64,000 nt of DNA, taken from NCBI RefSeq assembly GCF_900119155.1, contig NZ_FPIR01000006.1:1-64000 (forward strand). Direction: 5' to 3'. Shown here piece after piece: positions 15,251 to 24,065 of this stretch. Source of the stretch: Ruminococcus sp. YE71 (GTDB taxonomy: Bacteria > Bacillota > Clostridia > Oscillospirales > Ruminococcaceae). Below the pieces are notes generated by a model that was given only the letters and a program-made list of their open reading frames with translations, did no database searches and was not told where the DNA came from. Position 1 is the first letter of the stretch, and each line of letters starts with the position of its first letter. Position numbers and translations under genes: made by a program.

Positions 15251-16030
15251 TCAGAATGCGATAGCCGAACCGCCGCAGGGCTTTGCCACCGTCAGCAGAT
15301 AATCACGCCCGAAGGTCAGCGGCAGAAGCGCGTTCTTCGCCGAACGCTCGGCAAGCTCGGGAGTGTTGCTCTCCTCACTCAGGTGCCCCAGCACGAAATG
15401 CCGCGTCCCGTTCTGCGCAAGCTCCGCGAGCATACGTCCGCAGTCGGGGTTCGAGAGATGTCCGCACTCCCCTGCTATGCGCTGCTTGAGGTAGGGCGCG
15501 TAGCTGCAAGTCCGCAGCCTGTCGGGGTCGTAGTTCGACTCTATCATCACAAGCTCGCAGCCGATGATGCCCGTCCGCACTTCCTCGGTGACTCTGCCGA
15601 GGTCGGTGCAGACCGCCGCCGTCTTGCCGTCGGGGAACACCACCCTGTAACCGCAGCTCGCCTCACAGTCGTGGGGCGTGACGAAAGGCACGACCGTAAA
15701 CCCCTCGACGCTGACGCTTCCGTTAAGGGTGCGGCAGTCGGCGCCGTCGGGCAGCTTGCCGCCGCTCATCAGCGAAGCGATGTTGTCCGCCTGCGCATAG
15801 AGCGGCACTCCGAGCTTTTTCACAAGCGTTTTAAGCCCTGAAACGTGGTCGGAGTGGGTATGGGTCACGAACACAGCCTTTACCGCTTCAAGCGGCAGAC
15901 CGTTCGCACTCATCGCCTCAGACGCGCGCTTGAAGGAAACGCCGCAGTCTATCATGATGCCCGCGTGAGCGTCCCCGAGGTAAATGCAGTTCCCCTTGCT
16001 GGAGGAAAACAGCGGATATATCCTTGCCAA
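15251..16030 (-). CDS. walJ: WalJ/YycJ-type metallo-beta-lactamase-fold protein
   Basis: 259 residues from a probable TTG start at 16030, giving MARIYPLFSSSKGNCIYLG, the usual N terminus of this family. The metal site THTHSDHVSGL is followed by further His and Asp ligands (VTPHDCEASCGYRV, VLGHLSEESNT). Members are linked to cell-wall and DNA maintenance, but the substrate is not settled. The frame stays open to 16144, but that part runs into repeat copy B and lacks a ribosome site. AAGAAAGAG lies 9 bases before the TTG. Confidence 0.88.
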   Translation of the reverse strand: MARIYPLFSSSKGNCIYLGDAHAGIMIDCGVSFKRASEAMSANGLPLEAVKAVFVTHTHSDHVSGLKTLVKKLGVPLYAQADNIASLMSGGKLPDGADCRTLNGSVSVEGFTVVPFVTPHDCEASCGYRVVFPDGKTAAVCTDLGRVTEEVRTGIIGCELVMIESNYDPDRLRTCSYAPYLKQRIAGECGHLSNPDCGRMLAELAQNGTRHFVLGHLSEESNTPELAERSAKNALLPLTFGRDYLLTVAKPCGGSAIAF

Positions 16031-16097
16031 GAAAATCAACTCTTTCTTAAATGTTCCATTTGAATAAGAATTTGTGGTGCTGACTGCGGGTGCTCTC

Positions 16098-16443
16098 TTG
16101 AGGGAGACCCTTTTGAAAAAGGGTCTTCCCCCAAACCCCCTCACTAAAACTTTTAATACTTTTTGGCTTGTGGTGCTTCTTCCTTAGTTTGTACAGATCG
16201 GGAAGATTGTGATTCTTCTCTTAGGTAGCTTGCCCATTGCCAAAAAGACGTTCATGAGTGCATAACGCATTATTGAGCGTATTCATCAGATGGTCTCTCT
16301 TGAAGCGGAGAGAGTCTGTCTTCCCGACCACAACAAACTGCCAACATATTAAAAGTCTTTGGAATGGGAGCCGACTTAGCTACGCACGGCAAAGGGAGAA
16401 CCTTTCTTCAAGCCGTGCGAAGCTAAGGCGGGTTTCCCCCAGT
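16098..16443 (-). repeat. twin-hairpin intergenic repeat, copy B (inverted)
   Basis: A second full copy, opposite in orientation to copy A. The shared order is: hairpin at 16098-16134, TATTAAAAGT-type inverted repeats, the CCAAAAAGACG motif, AATCTTCCCGA, then the hairpin arms at 16371-16390 and 16412-16431. The hairpin ends and edges are nearly identical to A; the middle is more diverged. It lies between the walJ start and the promoter of the GH25 gene. Confidence 0.85.
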
Positions 16444-16521
16444 AAGATCCGCAGACAGCACCGCATAAAATGAGGTTATAAAAATTATATCACACTCTGC
16501 GGTGAAAGTCAAATTTCGCGC

Positions 16522-16550
16522 TTTACAATCCGCGCAAAACGTGTTATAAT
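16522..16550 (+). promoter_or_regulatory. sigma-A promoter for the GH25 lipoprotein gene
   Basis: TTTACA (16522-16527), 17 bases and TATAAT (16545-16550), 32 bases before the start codon. Confidence 0.8.
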
Positions 16551-16581
16551 AATAAGGTACCCCATTTAAAGGAGAGAAGAT

Positions 16582-17928
16582 ATGAAAAAACAACTCGCCT
16601 GCTGTACGGCTGCGCTCCTGCTCACCGCCTGCGGCACCGATATAGAACAGAAGTCCTCGATGCCCGAGCGCGGCACGGAGAAATCGGCGGTCGCGGCTGT
16701 GACACCGATGACGGACACCTCGGAAGTGCCCGACATCTCCGAGAGCACCCCCGACGAACCTGCGGTCACTCCCGATTCGGCTTCGTCTGCCGCGGACAGC
16801 AAGACCGACGATAAAAAAGCTCTTCGCAAAAAGCTCCGCAAGGAGATAACCCTCGATTATCCCAAGACTGTCGAGCAGTTTGCGGAGATAAAGCTCTCCG
16901 ATGCGGTAACGACCAACGCGAAGCTCACCGCTCCCGACACCCTGCTTGAGACCGACAAGGCAGGCGAGCACGAACAGAAGATAGAGCTTGAATACGAGGG
17001 CGAGAAATTCAGCTTCACTCTGAAATTCACCGTCGCCGATACTCAGCCCCCCGTCTGCCTGCTGGACGGCTCGGGAAACACCATCCTCACAGGCTCGGAT
17101 CTCGACCTGAACAGCCTTGTCAGCTACGCCGATTACTGCGACCCCGAGCCGACGCTCAGCTATGCGGGCTTCGTGGACACCTCCACGGCGGGCGTTTACC
17201 CGATAACCGTCACCGTCACCGACCACAGCGGCAACTATATCAGCTGGGACCTCGACATCAACGTCTCGGACAGCAAGCCCGAACCCTACGTTGACGCAGG
17301 CGACCAGATAGAGTTCTCCGACTTCATGCAGATGTATGCAGGCGCCGACCGCAGTTTCGGCATCGACGTTTCGCGCTGGCAGGGAGATATTGATTTCGAG
17401 AAGGTCCGCGACGCAGGCTGTGAATTCGTAATTCTGCGAATGGGCTTCTCCTCCGACGGCACCGTCACCACCGACGAGTGCTACGACTACAACATACAGG
17501 CTGCCCGTGCAGCAGGGCTGAAGGTCGGCATCTACGTCTACAGCGAGGACACCGACCCCGCCGACGCGTTCGGAGTCGGCAAGTGGGTCGCGGCAAAGCT
17601 CGGCGGAACGGCTGTGGATATGCCGATAGCCTTCGACTGGGAGGATTTCTACAACTTCCAAAACTACAAACTCAGCATCCACGACATGGAAATGGTGCTC
17701 GACTCCTTCGCGGCGGGTCTGCGCGAGAGCGGCTACAGCACCATGCTCTACAGCTCGAAAAACTTCCTCGAACGCTTCTGGGTCAACCGCGACAAGTACC
17801 CCGTGTGGTGCGCGGCTTACCTTTCCTCAGACACATATGACGGAGCGCACATACTCTGGCAGCGCTGCGGAAACGGCATTATTGACGGTATAAACGGCGC
17901 AGTTGACCTGAATATATGGTACAAGTGA
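16582..17928 (+). CDS. GH25 lysozyme-like lipoprotein
   Basis: 448 residues. The lipobox LLLTAC gives Cys17. An acidic linker to about residue 80 is followed by a beta-rich, Ig-like region (about 85-228) resembling domains placed before cell-wall enzymes. A GH25 lysozyme domain runs from about 259 to the end. GH25 catalytic acids are visible: Asp262 in GIDVSRWQG, and Asp352 and Glu354 in AFDWEDF. It probably cuts peptidoglycan while tethered to the outer membrane face, for wall remodelling. AGGAGAGAAG precedes the ATG. It stands alone under its own promoter. Confidence 0.9.
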   Translation: MKKQLACCTAALLLTACGTDIEQKSSMPERGTEKSAVAAVTPMTDTSEVPDISESTPDEPAVTPDSASSAADSKTDDKKALRKKLRKEITLDYPKTVEQFAEIKLSDAVTTNAKLTAPDTLLETDKAGEHEQKIELEYEGEKFSFTLKFTVADTQPPVCLLDGSGNTILTGSDLDLNSLVSYADYCDPEPTLSYAGFVDTSTAGVYPITVTVTDHSGNYISWDLDINVSDSKPEPYVDAGDQIEFSDFMQMYAGADRSFGIDVSRWQGDIDFEKVRDAGCEFVILRMGFSSDGTVTTDECYDYNIQAARAAGLKVGIYVYSEDTDPADAFGVGKWVAAKLGGTAVDMPIAFDWEDFYNFQNYKLSIHDMEMVLDSFAAGLRESGYSTMLYSSKNFLERFWVNRDKYPVWCAAYLSSDTYDGAHILWQRCGNGIIDGINGAVDLNIWYK

Positions 17929-18234
17929 CCAAACCGCGGCACCATATGTGGCGTATACGTGAAAAGAAACGGAACGTTCGGGAGCGGGCGCAAAATATTT
18001 GCCGAGTTTTGACAGAAAACTTTGTCAGACTTGCACAAATTCTTAATTTTTTTGAAATCAGGGAGAAAAAATGTACTCCAATTCGTTACAAAACGATAAT
18101 AGTGTTACATAAAGGTTTCAACTGTCCGTTATTATTGCCACTGTAGATAACAAAGCGGTTACAAATTGTGAACTTTTTTAATAATGATGGTCGTGTGACA
18201 GCTTGACGAAAAATACTGTACGCAAAAAAAAGAC

Positions 18235-18263
18235 TTGCAATTTTTAGTATAATATGTTAGAAT
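18235..18263 (+). promoter_or_regulatory. candidate promoter for murA
   Basis: TTGCAA (18235-18240), 17 bases and TAGAAT (18258-18263). A TATAAT also occurs at 18248-18253 but has no -35 at the right distance. Confidence 0.5.
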
Positions 18264-18268
18264 AATAG

Positions 18269-18315
18269 AGGCGCGAAACTTAAATGAACTTTAAATTTGC
18301 CGCCTTTATTTTTTC
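18269..18315 (+). terminator. terminator-like hairpin in the murA leader
   Basis: AGGCG pairs with CGCCT across an AT-rich interior, with further A-T pairs inside, and is followed by TTATTTTTT. It begins almost at the predicted transcription start, so it may be an attenuator or a very short transcript. The stem is imperfect. Confidence 0.35.
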
Positions 18316-18418
18316 TCAAAAAATACCGCCGTTTTTTTACTGTTATGAGATCACGCTTTGACGGCAAGAATAATAAGGCGCTTCAAAACTTACAGACGCC
18401 TGAAAAAAAGCTCAAGGG

Positions 18419-19723
18419 ATGTGGACGACATTGGAAAAAATAGTCATTAAAGGTGGCTCGCCTCTCAAGGGAGAGGTGCATATCAGTGCGGCTAAAAACG
18501 CTGTGCTGCCGATAGTTGCTGCTACGATCCTCTGTGACGAACCCGTCATTCTGGAAAACGTTCCGCAGATAAGCGATATCACCTTTTGTCTGAAAATATT
18601 ACGCTCGATGGGCGCAGAAGTCAAGCTCATCAATAAAAACAGGGTAATGTTCGACACTCGCTCGATCACTAACCCCAAGGTGCCCTACGAAATGGCGACC
18701 AAGATGAGGGCTTCCTCATACTTCCTCGGCGCTCTGCTCGGAAGGTTCCATGAGGCACACGTTGCGATGCCCGGCGGCTGCGACCTCGGCGACAGACCGA
18801 TCGACCAGCACCTCAAGGCATTCAGGGCTCTCGGCGCGACCGACACCCTCGAAAGCGGCGAGGTAAGCCTCTACGCCGACGAACTCATCGGCTCGCTCGT
18901 ATACTTCGATATGAACAGCGTCGGTGCTACCATCAACGCTATGCTCGCAGCCGTAAAGGCTGAGAGTCTGACAGTGCTCGAAAACTGCGCTAAGGAGCCG
19001 CACATCGTTGATGTTGCGAACTTCCTCAACAGCATGGGCGCTGACATCATGGGCGCAGGCACCGATACCATCAAGATAAGAGGCGTCAAGAAACTCAAAG
19101 GCATCGAGTACTCGGTCATCCCCGACCAGATCGAGGCAGGCACTTTCATGGCTGCCGCTGCGATCACAGGCGGTGATGTCCTCGTCAAGAACGTTATCCC
19201 GAAGCATCTGGAGAGCATCACTCAGGCTCTCAGAAAGATCGGCGTTACCGTTGACGAGTTTGACGACTACGTAAGGGTTCATGTTGAGGGCGAGCTCAAG
19301 GCAGCTAAGCTCAAGACCATGCCCCACCCGGGTTTTCCCACCGATATGCAACCGCAGATCTCCACTCTGCTGACGCTCGCAAACGGCGCAAGTGTTGTTA
19401 CCGAAGCTATCTTCGACAACCGCTTCGCATATGCAAAGGAGCTTCGCAGGATGGGCGCTGACATTACCGTGAGCGGTAAGGCAGTACTGATAAACGGCGT
19501 TGATAAACTCAAGGGCGCACCCGTAAACGCGTCCGACCTCAGAGCAGGCGCGGCTCTCGTTATCGCAGGTCTTGCCGCAGACGGCACGACCGAAATAGGC
19601 AATATCCACTTCATCCAGAGGGGATATGAAAACATTGTGGAAAAGTTCAAGGAACTCGGAGCTGACATCAAGTACTCTCACTACCCCGACCTCGGCGAAG
19701 GCGAGATCAAGAGAGAGGCGTAA
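18419..19723 (+). CDS. murA: UDP-N-acetylglucosamine 1-carboxyvinyltransferase MurA
   Basis: The first committed enzyme of peptidoglycan synthesis: it transfers enolpyruvate from PEP to UDP-GlcNAc. About 434 residues of typical inside-out alpha-beta barrel. Lys26 is in SAAKNAVLP. The PEP-adduct cysteine is present at Cys121 (MPGGCDLGDRPIDQH), so the fosfomycin target residue is intact. LRAGAALVIAGLAADG and the C-terminal FIQRGYENI are also typical. The start is uncertain: ATG 18419 has no clear ribosome site, and TTG 18431 (LEKIVIKGG) has AAGGG upstream. Confidence 0.95.
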   Translation: MWTTLEKIVIKGGSPLKGEVHISAAKNAVLPIVAATILCDEPVILENVPQISDITFCLKILRSMGAEVKLINKNRVMFDTRSITNPKVPYEMATKMRASSYFLGALLGRFHEAHVAMPGGCDLGDRPIDQHLKAFRALGATDTLESGEVSLYADELIGSLVYFDMNSVGATINAMLAAVKAESLTVLENCAKEPHIVDVANFLNSMGADIMGAGTDTIKIRGVKKLKGIEYSVIPDQIEAGTFMAAAAITGGDVLVKNVIPKHLESITQALRKIGVTVDEFDDYVRVHVEGELKAAKLKTMPHPGFPTDMQPQISTLLTLANGASVVTEAIFDNRFAYAKELRRMGADITVSGKAVLINGVDKLKGAPVNASDLRAGAALVIAGLAADGTTEIGNIHFIQRGYENIVEKFKELGADIKYSHYPDLGEGEIKREA

Positions 19724-20065
19724 GATAAACGCTCGCAGGCGCGTAAATGCGCTATTGATTTGAAAACTATTTACCCGACTTACAGGGTATCGGATCATAA
19801 TGCACCGACATCGCAGAGATGTCGGTGTTTTTGTTTTTTGCGGCAAAAAAAGGCGGCGTGGGAAGCCTGACATTGCTTTGACACGGTACCTTCTTTTACG
19901 GCTGCTCAATTGTCATTCGTCAACTTCCATATTTTATCCACTTAATGTTAATAATTGTTGGTTGATTTTAGTGACTTTTCGTGTTAATATTATGCTATAA
20001 TGTTACGTAAACGATTGCATTCAATATTTTAGTCGCTTTATATTAATAAGAAGAGGAGAATCATA
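19724..20065. other. intergenic region between murA and the GH43 gene
   Basis: 342 bases holding the murA terminator and, near its right end, the promoter region of the hemicellulase pair. TATAAT is at 19996-20001, with a weak TGACTT-type -35 near 19972. Next to it (about 20005-20020) is an imperfect GTAAACGATTGCAT palindrome of the kind bound by LacI-family regulators. That operator reading is tentative. Confidence 0.45.
19803..19835 (+). terminator. murA terminator
   Basis: CACCGACATC (19803-19812) pairs with GATGTCGGTG (19818-19827), followed by TTTTTGTTTTTT. Confidence 0.85.
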
Positions 20066-22159
20066 ATGAAAAAATTTTTTTCGGCAGTTACAGCGGCGGC
20101 GCTGACAGCCGTGACGCTCTGCACATCAGCACCAATTGTTACGCAGGCAGATAATCCTATCGTCCAGACCTCGTTCACCCCCGACCCCGCACCCGTCGTC
20201 ATCGGCGACGAGCTGTACGTGTTTACGGGCTGCGACCGTGAGGGCGATAACGATTTCTACTACATGACGGGCTGGCAGTGCTTCTCAACAAAGGACATGA
20301 AGAACTGGACAGACCACGGCAGGATACTCGAAGACACATCCTTCTCATGGTGCAACAAAAACGACGCATGGGCTTCCCAGTGCATCGAGCGCAACGGCAA
20401 GTACTACTTCTATTTCACGACCACCAACAAGGGCGGCGGCGGAAGAGCGATCGGCGTCGCAGTCGCCGATTCGCCGGCAGGCCCCTACCGCGACCCCATC
20501 GGCAAGCCCCTCTGCGGCCCCAACTGGGACTATATCGACCCGACCGTCATCCTCGACGACGACGGACAGGCATGGCTCATGTTCGGCAACCCCAAGTGCT
20601 ACTACGTCAAGCTGAAGGAAGACATGGTGACCCTCGACGGTCAGATAAAGCAGTTCGACATGAACGCACAGCAGTTCGGCTCAAGCCAGAAGGGCACCAC
20701 CTACGGCGAGGGTCCGTGGATATACAAGCACGACAGCCTGTACTATCTCGTGTGGGCGTCCTTCGTTGACGGCTTCGGCGGCGAGAGCCAGTGCTATGCG
20801 ACGGGACCCTCCGTAACGGGGCCGTGGACGTACCGCGGCGTGATACAGGAAGGCTCAAACTGCTACACAACTCACGGCGGTATCATCGATTATAAGGATC
20901 ATTCCTACTTCTTCTACCACAAGAACGGCATCCCCGGCGGCGGCGCTTTCAACCGCAGCGCTTCCTGCGATGAGTTCACCTACAACGCCGACGGCACTAT
21001 CCCCGTCGTGAAGCTCACCAACAGCGGCCCCGACCAGCTGGAACCCCTCAACCCCTTCGAGAGGGTCGAGGCTGAGACCATCTGCTGGAGCGAGGGCATC
21101 AAGACCGAAAAGGATGACAACAATTCGGTGAACATCGGCTTTATCCAAAAGGGCTCCTACGTCAAGGTCGCGGGCGTTGACTTCGGTGAGGGCGCGGATA
21201 AGTTCACGGCTTCGGTCGCTTCTGCGGGAAGCGGCGGAACCATCGAGCTCCACCTCGACAGCAAGACAGGTAAGACCATCGGCACCCTCAAAGTCGGCAG
21301 CACGGACGGCTGGCACGACTGGGAGGAGCTCACCTGCGACGTTTCGGGCGCAAGCGGCGAGCACGACCTCTACCTCGTGTTCAACGGCGGCGACGGTTAC
21401 CTCATGAACGTTGACTGGTGGAAGTTTGACGGCGCAGGTGCAAGCGCGGCGGCGACTGACAAGACCTACATCTTCAAGAACACCTTCGAGGGCAAGCTCG
21501 ACGGCTGCACAGACCGCGGCGGCGCAAAGGTCGCGCTGACCATCGACGAGGCGTATGAGGGCAGCGGCTCCGTTTACTGCTCCGACCGTTCGGCGTCCTG
21601 GAAGGGCGTGGGCAAGAGCCTGAACTACAAGTTCAAGGCTGGCGAAAGCTACAGCTTCTCGACCGTCGTCAAGTACAACGAGGGCGCACCGACGACTAAG
21701 TTCCACTTCACGCTCCAGTACAAGGGCTCGGACGGCGAGATCTACTACGACAAGATCGACACCAAGACTGTCAAGAAGGGCGAGTGGACGCAGCTTGCGA
21801 ACACAAGCTACAAGATACCCGCAGGCGCCAAGGAGCTTCTCATTTACGTCGAGACCGAGGGCGACTCGGACGACGACACCCCCGCAACGAATTTCTATGT
21901 GGATAATTTCTTCGCGGCGGTAAGCGGCACAGTTATCGAGGGGCCGACGGTAAGGACCACGAACTGGGGCGACGCAAACGTTGACGGCGTCACGGACATG
22001 AGTGACGTTATCCTCATCATGCAGTCTGTCGCCGCTCCCGACAAGTACAAGCTCACCGAACAGGGCAGGTACAACGCGGACGTGGTCGGCACCGACGGCA
22101 GTATAACAGAGGACGACGCGCTCGCTATCCGCAAGCACCTCGTTTCCATGCCCGAATGA
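20066..22159 (+). CDS. cellulosomal GH43 enzyme: GH43-CBM6-CBM22-dockerin
   Basis: 697 residues, secreted (signal peptide about 1-28). The GH43 five-blade propeller (about 30-325) has all three acids: Asp40 (PDPAPV), Asp158 (YIDPTV) and Glu215 (YGEGPW). That suggests arabinofuranosidase or xylosidase action on arabinoxylan. A CBM6-like module follows (about 331-457, FERVEAE at its start), then a CBM22-like module (about 467-625). A type I dockerin (about 634-697) has two calcium loops, DANVDGVTDMSDV and GTDGSITEDDAL. It is followed after 115 bases by a second dockerin enzyme. AGAGGAG precedes the ATG. Confidence 0.93.
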   Translation: MKKFFSAVTAAALTAVTLCTSAPIVTQADNPIVQTSFTPDPAPVVIGDELYVFTGCDREGDNDFYYMTGWQCFSTKDMKNWTDHGRILEDTSFSWCNKNDAWASQCIERNGKYYFYFTTTNKGGGGRAIGVAVADSPAGPYRDPIGKPLCGPNWDYIDPTVILDDDGQAWLMFGNPKCYYVKLKEDMVTLDGQIKQFDMNAQQFGSSQKGTTYGEGPWIYKHDSLYYLVWASFVDGFGGESQCYATGPSVTGPWTYRGVIQEGSNCYTTHGGIIDYKDHSYFFYHKNGIPGGGAFNRSASCDEFTYNADGTIPVVKLTNSGPDQLEPLNPFERVEAETICWSEGIKTEKDDNNSVNIGFIQKGSYVKVAGVDFGEGADKFTASVASAGSGGTIELHLDSKTGKTIGTLKVGSTDGWHDWEELTCDVSGASGEHDLYLVFNGGDGYLMNVDWWKFDGAGASAAATDKTYIFKNTFEGKLDGCTDRGGAKVALTIDEAYEGSGSVYCSDRSASWKGVGKSLNYKFKAGESYSFSTVVKYNEGAPTTKFHFTLQYKGSDGEIYYDKIDTKTVKKGEWTQLANTSYKIPAGAKELLIYVETEGDSDDDTPATNFYVDNFFAAVSGTVIEGPTVRTTNWGDANVDGVTDMSDVILIMQSVAAPDKYKLTEQGRYNADVVGTDGSITEDDALAIRKHLVSMPE

Positions 22160-22274
22160 CCCGCAGACCGCACGCCGTATTTCTCAAATCAACAAAGTGC
22201 TTATCGGCACTTTCAAGAACAGAATATTATTTCTGAAAGCTCAACAACCTCAACTCAGATCGGAGGAAAATGAA

Positions 22275-23936
22275 ATGTCAAGATCAAAAACGATTACCAA
22301 AAGATTATTGTCAGTACTGTCATCAGCAGCCCTGACCGCGTCCTGTCTGGCAATTGCGCCTGCGGCTCCCGCCATCACCGTCGAAGCGGCAGGTTACGCA
22401 GCCGCATACAATGCAGGCAGCTACCTGTTCCACGACACCTTTGAAAGCGGAACGGACGGATGGACGGCAAGAGGCGGATGTACGGCAGCCGTAAGCGGCA
22501 ACGCTAAGTACGATGGTTCAAAGTCGCTGTTCCTTTCGGGCAGAACTTCTGCATGGAACGGCGGACAGAAATCGCTCAGCACCGACACCTTCGTGCCGGG
22601 TCAGAGCTACGCATTCAGCGCCTGCTTCACGAACCTGACAGGTTCCAACCCCACCGAGTTCAAGCTCACGCTCCAGTACAACCTGAACGGCGACCCGAAT
22701 TATGACAAGATCGCTCAGGAGACTGCGAACCGCGGCGAGTTCGTTCAGCTGTACAACGCTGAATACACCATCCCCGCAGGTGCTGCCGACCTCGTTCTCG
22801 TAGTCGAGACCACCAAATCGACCTGCGACTTCTATGTAGATGAAATCATCGCCGCTCCCGCAGGAACTAAGATCGACGGACCCGTGTCGGTAGTTATTAC
22901 CGCAGAGGATATCAGAAGAGGCGACGTCGATTTCGACGGCGAGATCACAGTGGCAGACCTCGTCAAACTCCGGAGAGTGATCCTCGAAGGCACAGACGAC
23001 AAGTTCATCGCACAGAATGCCGACGTTGACCGGAGCGGCGTTATCGACGAAGCAGACCTTGCCGCGCTCCATTCGTACATTGTCGGCGAGATCACCGAAT
23101 TCCCTGTTGTATCGGTATCCAATCATCTTTCGATGGCAGACTTCACCGCCCAGGTACAGCCCATCATCGTCGAGAAGGAGCCCGATTCCGCAAACTGGGC
23201 AAAGAGCGGCGTAGCTTACGGCGAGATCCAGAAGAAGAGCTACTATTCGACCACCTGCAACAGACAGAAGGATGTAAATATCCTGCTTCCTCCGAACTAC
23301 GACCCCAACAAGCAGTACCCCGTAATGTACATCTTGCACGGTTACTATGAGGGCATCGACAGAATGCTCACAAAGGGCAATGCCGAGATGCACACCCGTG
23401 AGATGATCGGAAACGCTATCGCAGAGGGCGCGGCAAAGGAAATGATCTGCGTATTCCCCGATGTATTCTCAAGCCCGACTCTCAAATCCTGCACAGCCAT
23501 GGACGAGACCAACAATCAGGCATACGACAACTTCATCAACGACCTCACCAAGGATCTCATGCCCTATATCGAGAACAATTACAGCATCAAGACGGGCAAG
23601 GACAACACCGCTATCACAGGCTTCTCGATGGGCGGACGCGAGTCTCTCCTTATCGGCATGAAGAGACCCGACCTCTTCGGCTATATCGGCGCTATCTGCC
23701 CTGCTCCGGGAGTTACAGGCTCCTTCAACTGGAGCGCTGACGAACAGCCCTACTTCCTGATGATAACCGCAGGAAGTGACGACAGGACCGTTTACGACAA
23801 CCCGAAGAACTACCACAACAACTTCGAGAAGAACGGCGTTCCGCATATCTGGCACTATGTAAACGGCGGCTACCACGGTGACAACTGCATAAGAGCTCAC
23901 CTCTACAACTTCTTCCGCATAGCTTTCCAGAACTAA
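22275..23936 (+). CDS. cellulosomal CE1-type esterase: CBM22-dockerin-esterase
   Basis: 553 residues, secreted (signal about 1-39). Order: CBM22-like module (about 48-195), a type I dockerin in the middle (213-272, loops DVDFDGEITVADL and DVDRSGVIDEADL), then a CE1 esterase domain (about 290-553). The catalytic triad is Ser451 (GFSMGG), Asp502 or Asp503 (AGSDD) and His534 (GGYHGDN). This is the feruloyl or acetyl-xylan esterase type that strips side groups from xylan. ATG 22275 has GGAGG 8 bases upstream. A longer frame from 22197 has no ribosome site. It shares the hemicellulose task with the GH43 gene. Confidence 0.93.
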   Translation: MSRSKTITKRLLSVLSSAALTASCLAIAPAAPAITVEAAGYAAAYNAGSYLFHDTFESGTDGWTARGGCTAAVSGNAKYDGSKSLFLSGRTSAWNGGQKSLSTDTFVPGQSYAFSACFTNLTGSNPTEFKLTLQYNLNGDPNYDKIAQETANRGEFVQLYNAEYTIPAGAADLVLVVETTKSTCDFYVDEIIAAPAGTKIDGPVSVVITAEDIRRGDVDFDGEITVADLVKLRRVILEGTDDKFIAQNADVDRSGVIDEADLAALHSYIVGEITEFPVVSVSNHLSMADFTAQVQPIIVEKEPDSANWAKSGVAYGEIQKKSYYSTTCNRQKDVNILLPPNYDPNKQYPVMYILHGYYEGIDRMLTKGNAEMHTREMIGNAIAEGAAKEMICVFPDVFSSPTLKSCTAMDETNNQAYDNFINDLTKDLMPYIENNYSIKTGKDNTAITGFSMGGRESLLIGMKRPDLFGYIGAICPAPGVTGSFNWSADEQPYFLMITAGSDDRTVYDNPKNYHNNFEKNGVPHIWHYVNGGYHGDNCIRAHLYNFFRIAFQN

Positions 23937-23957
23937 GAGTTATTTCATCTGAAAAAT

Positions 23958-23996
23958 AAGGCTGCGTGACCTGTACGGCTACGCAGCCTTTCTCTT
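23958..23996 (+). terminator. terminator of the hemicellulase pair
   Basis: AAGGCTGCGT pairs with ACGCAGCCTT, followed by TCTCTTTTT. Confidence 0.8.
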
Positions 23997-24013
23997 TTTC
24001 AGTGCTTCAGCGG

Positions 24014-24045
24014 CAAAAAAAGACTGCGGATCGCTCCGCAGTCTT
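24014..24045 (-). terminator. terminator of the 24066 lipoprotein gene
   Basis: AAGACTGCGGA (24020-24030) pairs with TCCGCAGTCTT (24035-24045) and is followed on the minus strand by a run of T at 24014-24020. Confidence 0.85.
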
Positions 24046-24065
24046 GATGTATATTTGAGTAGTAA

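Larger units (their letters stand above)
17929..18418. other. 490-base intergenic region upstream of murA
   Basis: An AT-rich region without a convincing gene. A 76-codon ORF from 17916 overlaps the GH25 end and has no ribosome site. It holds several GTTACA-type words (near 18074, 18103 and 18159), a candidate promoter at 18235-18263 and a terminator-like hairpin at about 18269-18315. Confidence 0.6.

Noticed and set aside
16258-16473. 71-codon ORF inside repeat copy B
   Set aside because: Same reason; it runs through a hairpin.
17916-18146. 76-codon ORF after the GH25 gene
   Set aside because: Overlaps the GH25 end, has unusual composition and no ribosome site.
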